Shown here one piece after another: positions 1-12,900 of a stretch of 64,000 bases of DNA (the first letter of the stretch is position 1; every line of letters starts with the position of its first letter). This DNA is from Colius striatus. Lineage: Eukaryota > Chordata > Aves > Coliiformes > Coliidae. The notes under the pieces are model-generated. The model worked only from the letters and a program-made list of their open reading frames with translations, was not told the origin of the DNA and ran no database searches. The stretch covers positions 24,096,501 through 24,160,500 of the forward strand of contig NC_084766.1 of assembly GCF_028858725.1 (NCBI RefSeq), given 5' to 3'. The position numbers and the translations under genes were made by a program.

Positions 1-995
1 CCCAGGGCAGGAGGGATTTCTGTGAGAGCAGGACTTTGCCTGTGGGTGATGGCCACAGCGTTTCTTGGGAGAGAGATTCAGCTGTGGATTTTGCTGGGAG
101 AGTGAGCAAGGAAGGTGCAGGTGGTGCAGGCAATGAAGGGAACAGGGCTTGCTCTGGTACCATGGGTCCTCAGCCCATGCACCCAATGGTTCCTAATTCC
201 TGCTCTGAAACACCATCAGGGCGCATCCTGGAGGATTTGTCACAGCAGGACCTCTTCAAGCAATTCTGGTTCTCAGACCAGAAGAGTGTCTGTACATTCC
301 CTGCTGCAGACCAGCCGTGGAATGGAGAGTGTCCTGGGACCTAGGCAGAGGGATGCAGTTATTTCCATGGTTGGGAGCACAGGCAGCCTCCCTCCTGGGT
401 GTTTACTGCAGCAATTTCTAGTGTATTTAAGGGGATATTTTCTGCTCAGAACCCTTCTACTTCCTGGTGTCTGCAGAGTGTCTTACTGTGGCTAACGGGT
501 CCGTCATTTCAGCCATTAGATTTTCATCTTCTGTTTTGCCATCCCATAAAAGCAATCTGTCCAGGGAGATCCCAAGATCTCCCTGGTGATGGAGCCCAGG
601 CACTGCTACCACAGCTGTGCTGTGAGAGGGTGTCTTTCCACAGCGTCTCTGTGAGATCAGTGTGGAAGGTGCTGCGAGTCCTTTGTGGGTGGTGTTCTGC
701 TCCTAGCCTTTGCTATTCTTACGCCAGTGTCTCACCAGCAATTGTTTTAAAAGTGCCACATTTCCTGTGGTTCCTGCAGTGCAGGATGCTCAGCATTTAG
801 GATACATCCACTTCATGCCCTGCTTTGGAGACTGAAAGCATCTGCCAGACACAAGCACAGACAGACAGCCAGGGCAGGGCAAGGTGCAAGAAGGGTCTCC
901 CCCGAGGCAGAGGACGCTTCTTGGTGTGGGAGAACATGATTTGGGGCAGACTTACTCATGGATGGCTGATCCTTGTCTTCTTATTTCCCTTCCAG
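1..995 (+). other. HPSE2: HPSE2 intron (partial)
   Basis: Sequence upstream of the first visible HPSE2 exon. It ends in a pyrimidine-rich acceptor (cttccag at 989-995). I see no repeat, conserved-looking block or credible exon in it. Confidence 0.7.
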
Positions 996-3900
996 TTACT
1001 ACATTGACGGCCGAGTGGCCAAAGTGACGGACTTCCTGAAGACGCGCCTGTTAGACACACTCTCAGACCAGATCAGAAAGATCCAGAAAGTGAGTGAGTG
1101 CAAAGGCTCTGCAAGAGGCGAAGGGGCACTGTGCCCCTGCTGCCCAGCCGGGGCACAGCTCGTGGCCAGGGCTCTGCTCCCAGGGAAGCTGGTGTGGGGC
1201 CAGGGATGGAGGGCAGCTGCTCTAGGAGGTTGTGCTCCCAGCCCGCGTGCAGTCAGGCATGATGCTGGGGTGGGATGGAGGGAAGCTGTGTGGCATGGGC
1301 TGTGCAGGTGTGCCGGGATCTAGGCTGGATGCTGGGGGCATGCACTGCCTTGCAAAGCCTTTCTAAAGCAGCTGACTGGCTTGAGCCTCCTATCCATCCA
1401 TTCCTGAAGGAATACAGAGATTCTCTGAAGCTCGCTCCCGAGGACAAGCATGAGAAGGAGCAGACAGGCAGTACCAAAGGCACTGCTGTGGCCATGCCTG
1501 CTCAGGAGCAAGCTCCTACTGCAATATCTTGCCCCACTCACTCACAGTGCCTAAAAATGTTGCTTGCAAGGTTGCAACAGTTGCATTTCCAGGATGATTT
1601 TCACAAGAGAATCATGATCCTTATGAACAACAGTGTATTTTTCCCCCAATGATTCTGTTTTGCCTGTGTTGTGAAACCCAGCTGTCACTGGCGTGTGATG
1701 TCGGAGCCCACAGCTCTGCCTGAACTGGCCAGGCTGCAGCCAGCACTCCTCTCCCACGGGTCAGGAGGACCCAGCTCTCATCTGTGGCTACTGGGTGCAG
1801 GACCAGAGAGTCCCCCCACTTTTCCTGATCCAGGGACTAGGACTGTGACTGGCCTGTTCAGCTCCCAACCCCAGAAGAAATAAGAAACATCTAATAAGCA
1901 GGGAAGGTTTTAGGGACTAGAGGAGACATCCATCCATCTGACCTGTCTAGGTTTTCATACCATACCAGTCACCACAATGTCTTACTGTTGTAATTCCTGC
2001 AGGGAGAAAGCGTAGGATGAGTAAACAACTCAAAGAGGCCCCAGGAAAGGGGAGGTGAGGGTCGGCACAGCAAAACCGGAGGAGAGGAGCTGCTTGCTGA
2101 GTCCTCTGGCGCAAGCTGGGAACCATCCACATGTGGATGATCCTCCTGCTACAGGGATGCATGGTTGGGTGGCTGGCAGGATCAGTATGGGGGCAAGAGA
2201 GGGACACTGGGTGACCTTGCTCCCACTGAGGGTACAGTTCCCCACCAAAAGTGGTGGCAATGTGTCCCACCTCTGCTGTGGGTCAGGAAGCTGCTGGGAG
2301 GGAGAGGGACCCCATCCACCCCCAGGAGCTGCCCTCGATGCAGGCTGGGGGAAGGCTCACACCCATGGGACAGGACTTGTTCTCAGTGAGGCAGGGCCAG
2401 AAGGGCTCTCCAGGGAATGCCAGTGTGACTGAGCAAAAGCACAGCACTGGGTGCTAATAGCCTCCAGCTTGGCTTTGAGTCTGTGCATCCTGCCGGGGCT
2501 GATTAGAGCAGCTGGGCTTGTCCACTTCACTGTTTTATTGCTTCCTCTCTGATGGGGGAAGGTGGCGGGCTTAGATAATTACAGGCAGGATGCCAACACC
2601 TCTGGGGCTTCAGGCAGGGATGTCGACTCTCACAGGCTGTGAGTGGGAGGCAGCCCAGAGCTGGCGTATTTAACATCTTTGAGGGATCCCAGTCCCTCCA
2701 GCACATTCCAGTGCTCCTCACTAATGGGGCAAGATCCATCAGGGGCGCTCCTTGGGCCTCTGGGTTTGCAGACATCTGGTCACAGGAGCCAGTCACCCAG
2801 CCTGGGGCAGTGTGATTACAGGAGAGAGGATGAGGCACTGCGTGGTGCAGGAAGTCGCTTGCGCAGGGAGAGGGCAGCTCCGGATCATTTGAGCCCTCAT
2901 GTTCCGCCTGGCATGTCCCAGGTGTCTGCACTGCTGGCTGGAGCCTTGTAAGGAGTGGGCCAGGCTGCTTGCAGTTGCATGTCACATCAGTGCCAGGGAC
3001 CCCTTAGGTGGCACAGCAGCCCCTGTTCAGCCATGGGGCTGGCTCTACTTCCACCCAGGAGCACCCTCTACTTTCTTCTCACATACCCACTGTTCCTTCA
3101 TGTGGCTCCTGTGCATATTCCATTGCTCCCACACTGCAGAGCCACTGCCACTGGGGCTTGGATGCTCCCTGTGTCTGGCAGCCACGTTGAGTGGGGACAT
3201 GGAGAGCTGAGGTGATATGGCAGGGCAGCCTGTGGGATGGAGTGCCTTGGGAGACCACATGGAAAGAGCAAGATCCGGGCTTAAGAGCATGACACTTTAG
3301 GAAGGCATGTTTGGTACAGCTCCAGAAGCAGGGTAGCAGACATGGCAGTGGCAGGAGATAGTCCAGCCACCACAAAGACACCTAGTGACCATGCCAGGGC
3401 CAGGCAGGCACTGACTGCCCAGTAGCACCGTTGCTGAATGTCTGTATAAGCCTTCCCGGGGCTTAGCACAGAAGATGCCTGCCTTGGCTTTAAGTCACAA
3501 CTTCACGAGTGTCATTCTGGTTGTTTTCATCTCCTGTGCAGGTAGTGAACACGTACACACCGGGGAAGAAGATCTGGCTGGAAGGTGTTGGTGCAACCTC
3601 GTCCGGAGGCATGAACAACCTCTCTGATTCCTATGCAGCAGGGTTCCTGTGAGTTCTGCCAGCTCACCAGAGCCAGATCACTGCCACCCTCACGGCTCTG
3701 TGAGCTCGGGTGCCACAAAGCCACTGCAGGTGGTAGAGGGCCAGAGACCCCACCTGTACCCCTCTCAGTACTCCCCAGCAGCCCAGGCACCATTATTTTC
3801 TCCATAGCATCCCTATCAGCCCTCCTCAGTTCTGCTTTCCTGCAGGTGACAGCCTCTGGCATGCCCAGAGAAGCAGAGTGAAGAGGGGACCCATGATGTG

Positions 3901-6900
3901 CCCACAGGGCATGGCCATGGAAGGGAGGTGCGATCCAAGCATGCCAGCTCTGGCACCCCAGGGCTGGCATCCTGACAGGCTTGCGTCACTGGGCAGCTCA
4001 GGATCACCTGGGTGTCTTCCTGCTCTGCATTTTTGGTTCAGGCTGCAGCCACATATCCTTGAATGCATTCATTCCCAGGGCATCTGCCCAGGGAAATGTT
4101 TGGCAGCACTCCACTCTGGAAACCATCTTATTCTCCTTCAAAGCCACAGCCATTGCTGGCTGCTGGGGCTTGTCTGCTGGCACAGCCCCATGGCACAGGC
4201 ATCCTGCTGCAAAGCCCCAGTTCAGATCTTCAGAGCTGGCCATAACCACGAAAGATGGAGGAAGATGATCCAGGTTTTGCACGGAGGTGGGGGGACATGC
4301 CCAGGGTATCAGGGCTCTGGCAGGCCAGGAGGGTTGAAGACTTTGCCTGTGGGATGTGAGAAGCCAGACTGGTGCAAAGGTCTGCTCCGCAGAGGCTGAG
4401 GGAGCACCCCAAGCTTTGGTCACAGGGCTGTGATGCTGAGGTGCATGCAGAGGCTCAAGTGTGGGCACATGCAGGCCAGGCACAGCTGGGGCAGCAGTGG
4501 CTGTCACAGGGGTGAGGTACACAGGCTTGCTGGGGCAGGGGTGGTGGGAACAGGCTAATACCCAGCTTGCAAAACCGTCTGAAGGCTTCATCTCGGGTGC
4601 TGGGAGCAGGTGCCAAGTTAGGCCCATGCCATGTGCATGGCAGTGCCACTGGGCCTCCTGACTCTGCTCCCCCTGTGCCCAGGTGGCTGAACACGCTGGG
4701 ACTGCTGGCCAGCCGGGGCATCGATGTGGTGGTGCGACACTCCTTCCTTGACCACGGCCACAACCATCTGGTGGACCAGAACTTCAACCCCTTGCCGGTA
4801 GGTCTGCCTGGGGACATTGCACTGGTGCTGGCCTTTACCCACTCATTCTGGGGAGATTCTCTCCTTGTGGCCCATCTGAACTCTGCTGGAAAATGTTTTT
4901 TTCCAGATCTATTTCTTGCAGTGTTAATAGGAGATGTTAGTTCATGTCAAACACAACATGTTGGAGGCAGATGGGAGAGCAATAGCTCTGTAGCTGAAAC
5001 TTCATCTAGGGCCCTGGTTTGGTAGGGTGGGAGGGAGGCTGATGCCACTGAGGGATGCTAGCGAAGACTGTGGAGTAGTAGGGAAGGAAGGATGTGGCAG
5101 GACCAACACACATGGCACCAGGCAGGCAGCTGGATTCCTAGTGGGAATTCCTAGTGGCCCAGGGGAAGCCAGCACCTATCTTCACATCTCTAGAAACTGT
5201 AAGTTGGCTTAATGGGGAGCAACAGTCCCCACCCATGCCCCGAAGCATCCCTTCCTCTTCACAAGCACCTGAGGGAGTGAGAGCTCCCAGCACACACATG
5301 GTGCCTATAAAGAAACCATATGAAAAACTCTGTTAAATGTAACAGGTTTCCTTTTCCTGGGAGGGGGTGAGTAAATATGAGTGGAGAGCCTGGCAGAGTG
5401 GCTCTGCATCTCCTATGGAAGGGGTTTTTGGATCCAGTGCCAGCGGGCTGGGGATCTGCATTGGAGAGTTGGCACAACCTGCAGCTGTGAACTGGCCTTG
5501 GATGCTGCACTGGGATCGTGGGGGCTGGCTGCAGGGGGGCAGAGGCTGAGGGAGCCGTATCTCCATTGGCTCTACCTACTCAGCTGATGGAAACAGCATC
5601 CTCTAGCATTGGGAGAATGTGGGAGGTGTTGGTGACACGAGGGCTGTGCCAATCCCTTCAGCACGGCCTGGTGAGCAGATCCGGAGAGCAAAGCAGTGAG
5701 AGGGGGAGCATGGTCCCCTGCCTGTGCTGCTCCAGGTATCTCCTGGAGCACCCTGGGCTGGCCCATGGCCAGCTCTCCTGGCAGCTGGTGCAGGGCAGCG
5801 AGTGGCCCATGGCCAGCAATCCCAGCACAGCAGGGGCACCAGCCCCAGAGTGGCTGGAGCAGGCATGCAGTTAGGAGCGGGATTAAAGCAGGGAAGGAGT
5901 TAGAGGAATAAACTCCAGGCTGCTAAACACAGTAGAGGTCTTTAAAATGGATTTTGTTGTGGTTTTAAAGATAAATTTCCCAGTGAGTTAGATGCCACCT
6001 CCCTCATGGCTGTTTCCTTGCTCTCCTGCCGCTGTGTTCCGCCACAGACTTTGGTGGGTGCTTCCCCAACCCCTTCCTTCCACTCCTATACTTTAAAAGA
6101 TCAAACCAATGGAGGATTTAAAAGCCCCAAACACCAGAAAGCCCAGAGAGACTGGGCTGTGACCTGCTCTGTGGGGCTGTGGCCGCTTGTTTCCCGTGGG
6201 AGCTATCAGGGAGATGAAAGCCGCTGGCTGTGCCTGCGCGGGGCCAGGCACTGTGAAATACAATCTGCTCATTACTTGCCATGACAAAGAGATTTCCACA
6301 CACTGGCTGGTCATGAGTGAGGCAGCTGCCTGCTGAGGGAAGGGCTGCACCACCCTTCAATCCCAGCTCTGGCTGGCAGCTCCTCTGGGAGCTGGGGCTG
6401 GGCTCCCTGTAGCAGCCTTTACACCTCCTTCTCCCTTGCTGATCCCTGCTTGTCAGATAAGAGGATGACGTGTTTTGGGGTGCTGAGCTGAAGCTGAGCC
6501 TTTTGCAGTGGTGTCCTTATGTGCCAGGTTCAGGGAGGTTCCTGCACAGTCCAGGGATGGTGAGGCAGTGCAAATACAGCCCTCCATCCTTGTGCTAAAG
6601 ACCATCCTGTATGAAACTGAGTGATTTGTAGTCCATCACCGTACTGCTGCCATGTGAGTCCTCCTGCCTGTCCATCTGGACCCCCCCAATGCTGCTGGTC
6701 TTGCTCATGTTAGTACTGTTCTTTTAGGGTTCTGGTGCAGCAGATGGCATAAGGAAGCTCATAAAATGCTGTGTGCCACGTTGGGGGATTGAGGGATGCA
6801 GATGATGGGGGTCTCTTGGTGGACACTGCTGCAGGAGTCTCAGCTCCTAAATCACCAGTCTTTCTGCTTCTCCCTCAGGACTGCAGCACTGGGGAAGGAA

Positions 6901-9900
6901 TTGTTTTGTATAAGGGAAGAAGCAGGCAAATCACCACGTATACCAGGATGATAGTCACTGTTGTGGGCTGTGCTGTGAGCTAGTGAGGGGTACCAGCATG
7001 TGGGGCAGGCAGAGAGCATGGCTGCAAACTCAGGCAGCCTAGTGGGGCTTTCTCTGTGTTTCCTGAGGGTTGATCTCGGCTTGAAAATAAGTTTGTGGCT
7101 GTTTCAGTGGGAAATGCAAGAGCACTTGGGAATAGCTGCTTGCAGGCAAGGGTAAAGTGAAACCTTTGAAGCAGAGCTTTAAGCTGATCTACCTGTGGCT
7201 TTGCACTTCCATGGCTTGTTGGGTGCATTGCAGCCTGGCTCCCCGAAAATGATGTCAGGAGGCAGCAGTGTGGCCAAGGGGCACTGCAGCTTCACAGTGA
7301 AATTAGGGAGATGCTCATGTCTCTGCTGGGCTTTCCACACACAGCTGGCTGCAAGTTAAGTGGTGTCTTGTGGCTTCTGAGGTATCTTGCAAGGGGCATG
7401 GCCTTTGCACCTCCATCCAGGTCCTTCAGTCATGAAAGTGCAGCTCCAAGTGCTCATCCTGGCTGCCAGCATTGCCCATCCACCCTCTCCTTGGAGATGG
7501 GAACATCAAAGCCACGTGCAAGGGATGGGTGCTGCGGCAGGGGAAGGGCGAGGCCATCCTCTCAGCTTCCTTCCAGGTACAGATTCGAGGGAACAGGTTT
7601 CTCTTGCTGGATTAATGAGGATCAAAGCAGGAGAAGCTGGGCAACATGAGGTTCCCTGGCCTTGGCACAGATGTGATCAGGCTAGGGAATAGACACACTC
7701 CAGCCGACTTTAATGCAGCTGAGCTCAAGTGCTTTAATGCCTCGTTATTTTTGAGATAACATTTTCATATACGGTTGGAGTGCTTTTTCTTCCTGAGTGA
7801 TTGGGGCAGCCAGCTGTATAATAGTCAGGCTTGTGCTTGAGAAGCCCTTCAAACAAAGCCTTTCACCGGTTCGTCAGTCTGCCAGCCTGCACCTAAACCC
7901 ATCTGTACATGTGTGTGGGAGTGAGGAGCAGAGGAAAGGAGGGCAGGAGCAACCCTAATATTTACTCTTCATGGTGCCTTTGAAATGCCACTTAGGCATT
8001 TAGTAGCTCCAGGCTTGTTTCAGACACACAGTATATGTACTCCATCTCTCTTTCCTTAATATCTCTCTGAAACAGTCCAGAGAGATGCAGTACATTTGTT
8101 TCACTGAAGAGCCCCCCAGGTAGGTGTGAGCTTTCTCTTCAGATTGTTATAGCTTCTTAAGGACTTTTCTGAATGCTCTTCCACGTGGCACTCGCCTCTT
8201 TTTTATGAATCCTCAGTAGTGATTTCTGCTCCCTTAATGCACAGTGCTGTAAGGTTATACGTACACCTGGAAAAACTTGGGCACATTTCTAGGCAGACTC
8301 TGAGCAACACAAACTTCACAGAAAAGCCAAAGCTGAGATCCAGACTTCCTGATAACTATGGCTTCTCTTGGACCCTCTCCTGAAGACTGTGGACAGTGAG
8401 ATACTTGCTTCTCCTTACTTAGGTAGATGCTAAAACTTCCTTTCTGTGTACAAGTTTCATATGCAATATGAGAAGGGCCCAGAGGGATCATGAGGTGAAG
8501 AGATGGCAGGGGCTGCCTGCTCAGCTGTGGTAGTAGAAGACAATATGATATTGCCTGTGAATTGATGGCGTCCTTGAGAGAGCATTGCAGCGACACGGAG
8601 GTCTGTGCCTGACAGTGCTGTGGTCGGATGCCTGGATGCTGTGAGTGATTTTTCTTGTCCTTTGCTTAGCCCAAAGGCACTGAGAAACTCCATGGAAGTT
8701 ATTGTCTGTCCTGGAGGGGAGAGGATCCCAGGCTTGGATCAGGTCTGTCCTTAGTGACCTGTCTCCTCCTTACTGGGCTTTCATAAAAGCCCTGGTGTGA
8801 ATGGGCTTGATGCCGTGCTGTGGCTGTCCCCAGCATCCCTTGGGGTCCCTAGGGCAGTGTTGGAGTGTGAGCCATTCCCTTGGGCTGCCCCTGGTGCCTG
8901 GGTACTATCAGTGCCTGCTTCATCCGTCCCGAGCACCTCCCCAGCAGGGCACAGCCTGAGGCCCCTCTCTCTGGGTGCGAGGGGCCCACGGTCAAGGTGC
9001 TGTGCCAGGGTGGAAGTGGTGCTCCTGCCTGCTGCACGTACACACTCCCTGGTGTGCTCATTAGCTGAGCTGGCTTGGCTGGAGGAGATGCTAATTGCTG
9101 CCTGAGGTCCCAGCTGTATCCCTGGATGGGACGATGCCTCTCTCCCATCCCTGCGCTGCGTGGGAGCCCAGTCCAGGGCTGTGGGAACAGGTCCTCACTC
9201 ACCTTCACCCATCCCTACCCTGCTGTCCACTCTCCCAGTGGCTGCCTAGTGAAGAGGAGACCTAGTATCCTAGTATACTATCCTAGTATAGGGGGACACA
9301 TGCAAGGAGCGCTTCCCTGCAAACCGCTGCACTCCCACTGCTGAGCCAGGCCAGCTGTGGCTGTGGGCTGGGGGGAGCTCAGGCAGCCCATCTGCAGGCC
9401 CAGCCCTGAGTCACCATCCTGTGCACACGCAGCTGCTGAACTGACAGGGGTAAGACTGCAGCTGCCGTTCCCCCAGGCAGGACCCTGGGCGTTGGGGTGG
9501 CTGCCAGGGAGAGGACAGCCAGGCTGGACTGCAGCGTGCCATGCACTGCACAGGCACAGTCCCGAGCCTGGGAGCAACAAAGGGTGGGGAGAGGGAGCGG
9601 GTCCAGTGGAGTTCGCACACACATGGAAGCTGTTCCTGACGGCCATAAATCTGTCGTGCGGGTGTCTGGCACTCCATCTGCCCCACACACTGGGTCACTG
9701 GCTGTGGTGGGGGCAGCATCTGCAGACAGGGAAGGGGTGGGAGAGGCGAGGACGGGCAGGAGCTGTCTGTGCAGGACGGTTGCTCTGCCCATGGGAGGGA
9801 GGGATGAAATCCTGGACATTTCAGGTGTGCATGGGGAAAAGGCTTTCCCAGGAGATGTCAGGCTGGAGCATGGCCCACTGAAAGGCAGAGTGGAAACAGC

Positions 9901-12900
9901 GCCCTGCAGAAATCTCTCAGCCAGCTTTGGCATAATTGCCCAAAGCAGGTCTGAGCAGGGCATCCCCTCCGTTGCCTTGTCCTTTCAGTCATGATCATAC
10001 CATTCTCGAGGAGGGTGGCGTCCTCTGCTCTCTGCCCCTTTGCTGCATTCCAGGAGCTCTGTCAGCTCTGAGGCTCACTTTGTCTGCAAACAAGCAGATA
10101 AATTGAGAGTGCCTCCACTCTGCTTGCTGTCACAGCGAGTTAAGGGGCCTTTCCCTCTTAGTGCACCGTAAAAAAAAAAACTTCTCTGAAGTGTGTATGC
10201 TTGGACTTTCTAAAGCATCAAAGCCCTGCTGCAGCCAGCAGCTCTGGTACCCACCTGCTGGAGCTGTGGGACATGTGCAGACCCGGAGCCAGGCTGCTCC
10301 TGCAACAGAGACTGAGACATAGACACGCTCCATCTGGAACCAGAAGCAGTGGCTTGCTCTTGGAAGGATGGACACAGCCCCTGCCCATGTCTGCCAGAGA
10401 CACTGTGCTAGTGACAGACTTGCCCATGTCTGTGACACAGCCATCCTGGGGCTGTAGAGGAGGTGGGACAGCAAGACCCTTCCTGGGAGGGCTGGTGCTT
10501 GCCAGCAGAGCAGAGGGAAGTAGTGTTATGGTGAAAAGTAGCAGAACAGAAACAGTAAAGAAGTTGCACTTGGTTTCCAAGCCTTTTGCTCTGACAGCTC
10601 CTCTCCCTTTCTGCAGCCTCCATTGCCTGGACCCTGTTAGGGAGAGGTGATGACAAAAGAGAGGTTTGGCTGTTCCTCCATCTGCTCGGCTCCCTGGGAA
10701 TGTGGAGGCTGCTGCTGGGGACCAGCTTGCAAAGGGCAGTGGTAGGCAGGGAACACTTTCCCAGTGCCTGAACAGGCTGTCCGTACTCAGTGCCACTGGT
10801 GCCTGGCAGCAATTCCTGTGTCTGCCACTCCCACAGCAGGAATTTTGCCTTAATGCCAGTGTTTGATGTTTCTCCAGGATGATGACAAAGAGCTTAAGAG
10901 AGAGAAAGGGAGAAGGGCTGAGCAAAGGGTGAGGCAGCTGAAGGCTGGAAAGATGTGATACACATCGGAGGCTTGGCAGGTTGTGCTGCTGGCATAGCTG
11001 CGGGAGACCCTGGGCTATAGGATGATGCTCAGCCCAAACCCAGTGTTTGCAGTGCTGCTGGCACCACTGGATGAGAGTGCTGCTCACCAAGGCCATGGGT
11101 ACATACACATTAGCAGGTTATTTGCAACCAGAGTAACTCTCCTGTCTGTCCCCATGTGCTGCACTTTGGGAGTTGGTGCAGAGCTGTTGTAAAACATGAC
11201 CTGGTTTCCTTTCCCTGACCACGAGTAGATAGCCCAAGGGCCAGCCTGCCATGAGCAGTAAGCACACAGGGTGCACAATGTGGCCACAGCAGCAACTATT
11301 CTGCGCTCCAAGAGCTGCTCCTGCCCTAGCTAATGGAGCTATTGCCTTCTCTTGCTGTGCCTGCTTCCTCTCCTCTGACCCCTCAGCTGAAAGGCACTGG
11401 GGTGCTGGACTGGCAGCCCGTTATGCCATGCTTCAGCTGTGGACCATTTGCTGGCAGGGAGCACTATCAGGAAGATGTGAAGGAGGAAGGCAATGCAGGA
11501 AAGAGTGGTGTGAAACATACAGCCATTAGAACAGGAAGGAAGAGGATCAGCATGGTGAAAGCAACAGACACCCAGGCAAAGATGTCAGCAGCTCTGGGGC
11601 AGTAGTGGTGGGCACCCGCAGGGACCAGGGCTTAGCAAGAAAAGAACTGGGCAGCACTGGCCAATTCTTTCAATAGGTGCAGGTGTCTGGGTCAAAGTAA
11701 GGGTCTGTCTTGCCCAGGAGGGGCAAGGCTGTGTGAGCAGAGCAGAGGAAAGAGGCAAGAGGCCACTTTGCTGTCTCTATGCATGCTGGCCCTGTCTTCT
11801 TCTGTTGATGCCACCAGCTCTTGGCAGCCCAGTCCACCTGAAGCCCCCTCATTTGATGCTAGGAGGAGTGGTGCTCCCCATTTATAGACCCTCCTTGGAG
11901 TGTCCCCCATGGTGCTCAGGGCATACCAGAAATTCCTTCAGTATGGCAGCAAATGTTGTAGGAGACTGCTTACCAAATCCTCAGCTCTTCAGGAGTTCCA
12001 TACAAGGAGGATGCACACACAAAATGGCCAACAGCTCACGTCCTTGAGGACAGGGGCATGTGAGCTTGTGAGGACAGCAGCAGTGCCTGCTCCTGGAGCT
12101 GACCATTTTGACTTTGACACGTTCCCTTTGAGGAGAGGCTCTGCCCTACTCTGCTTGTCACAGGACCTTGCAAGGATTTGAGTGAGAAAACCTGGAGCTC
12201 CCACAGTCCAAGAACCACATAAAACTCAGGGATAATGTTAAAAGCAGCATTAGCCCAGCCTCGCTGAAGGAACAACCAGCCGTGGCTTGAACAGGATGTA
12301 AGGACCTCCACAGGGAGAAAGCTTTGGATACTGAGGATCTCTTTAATCTAGTGGAAAAAGAAAGAACAAGAACCACTGGTTGGAAGCTGAAGCCAGACAA
12401 ATTCAGGCTGAAACTAAAGAGTGGGATTGTTAACAGTGCGGATGTTTAACTGCTGGAACAGACTCCCTGGGAAGTGGCGGCTTCTCCGTCCCTCCAAGCC
12501 CTCACAACCACAATCACTACTTTTCTCGAAGATGTTTCTGCCAAAAACGAGCCACCAGGCTCAACAGAGGGATAAAAGAGCAAAGCTCTCTGTCCTGTGA
12601 TGTACAGGAAGGCAGACCCGCCATCCCTTATCTCCTTATTGGTTGCTGTGGTAAGAAGCAGACAAAGGTGCAAGAATGGAGCAATTTATAACAGGCTGTT
12701 GAAACTTGAGCATGCCTGAGGGACAGAGGGAGAGCTTGGGCAGCTTCAGAAGAGGGAAGAAGCAAAGGGAAGAGGAGGAGGGCATGCAGCAGCCAGCTGA
12801 TGCTGCCAGTGACGCAGGGACACGGAGCCATGCCCCAGCAGCACCACGAGGTCAGCAGGCAGCTCATGTGAAATTCAGCTGCCTTTTCTGGTTACAGCCG

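Noticed and set aside
9261-9292. cctagtat repeat with the palindrome tagtatacta
   Set aside because: Real but very short; no features of a transposon end or a known regulatory site.
10218-11108. 296-codon - strand open frame in the HPSE2 intron
   Set aside because: Ser/Leu/Pro/Cys-rich with no recognisable similarity or splice signals; compatible with chance in stop-poor sequence.
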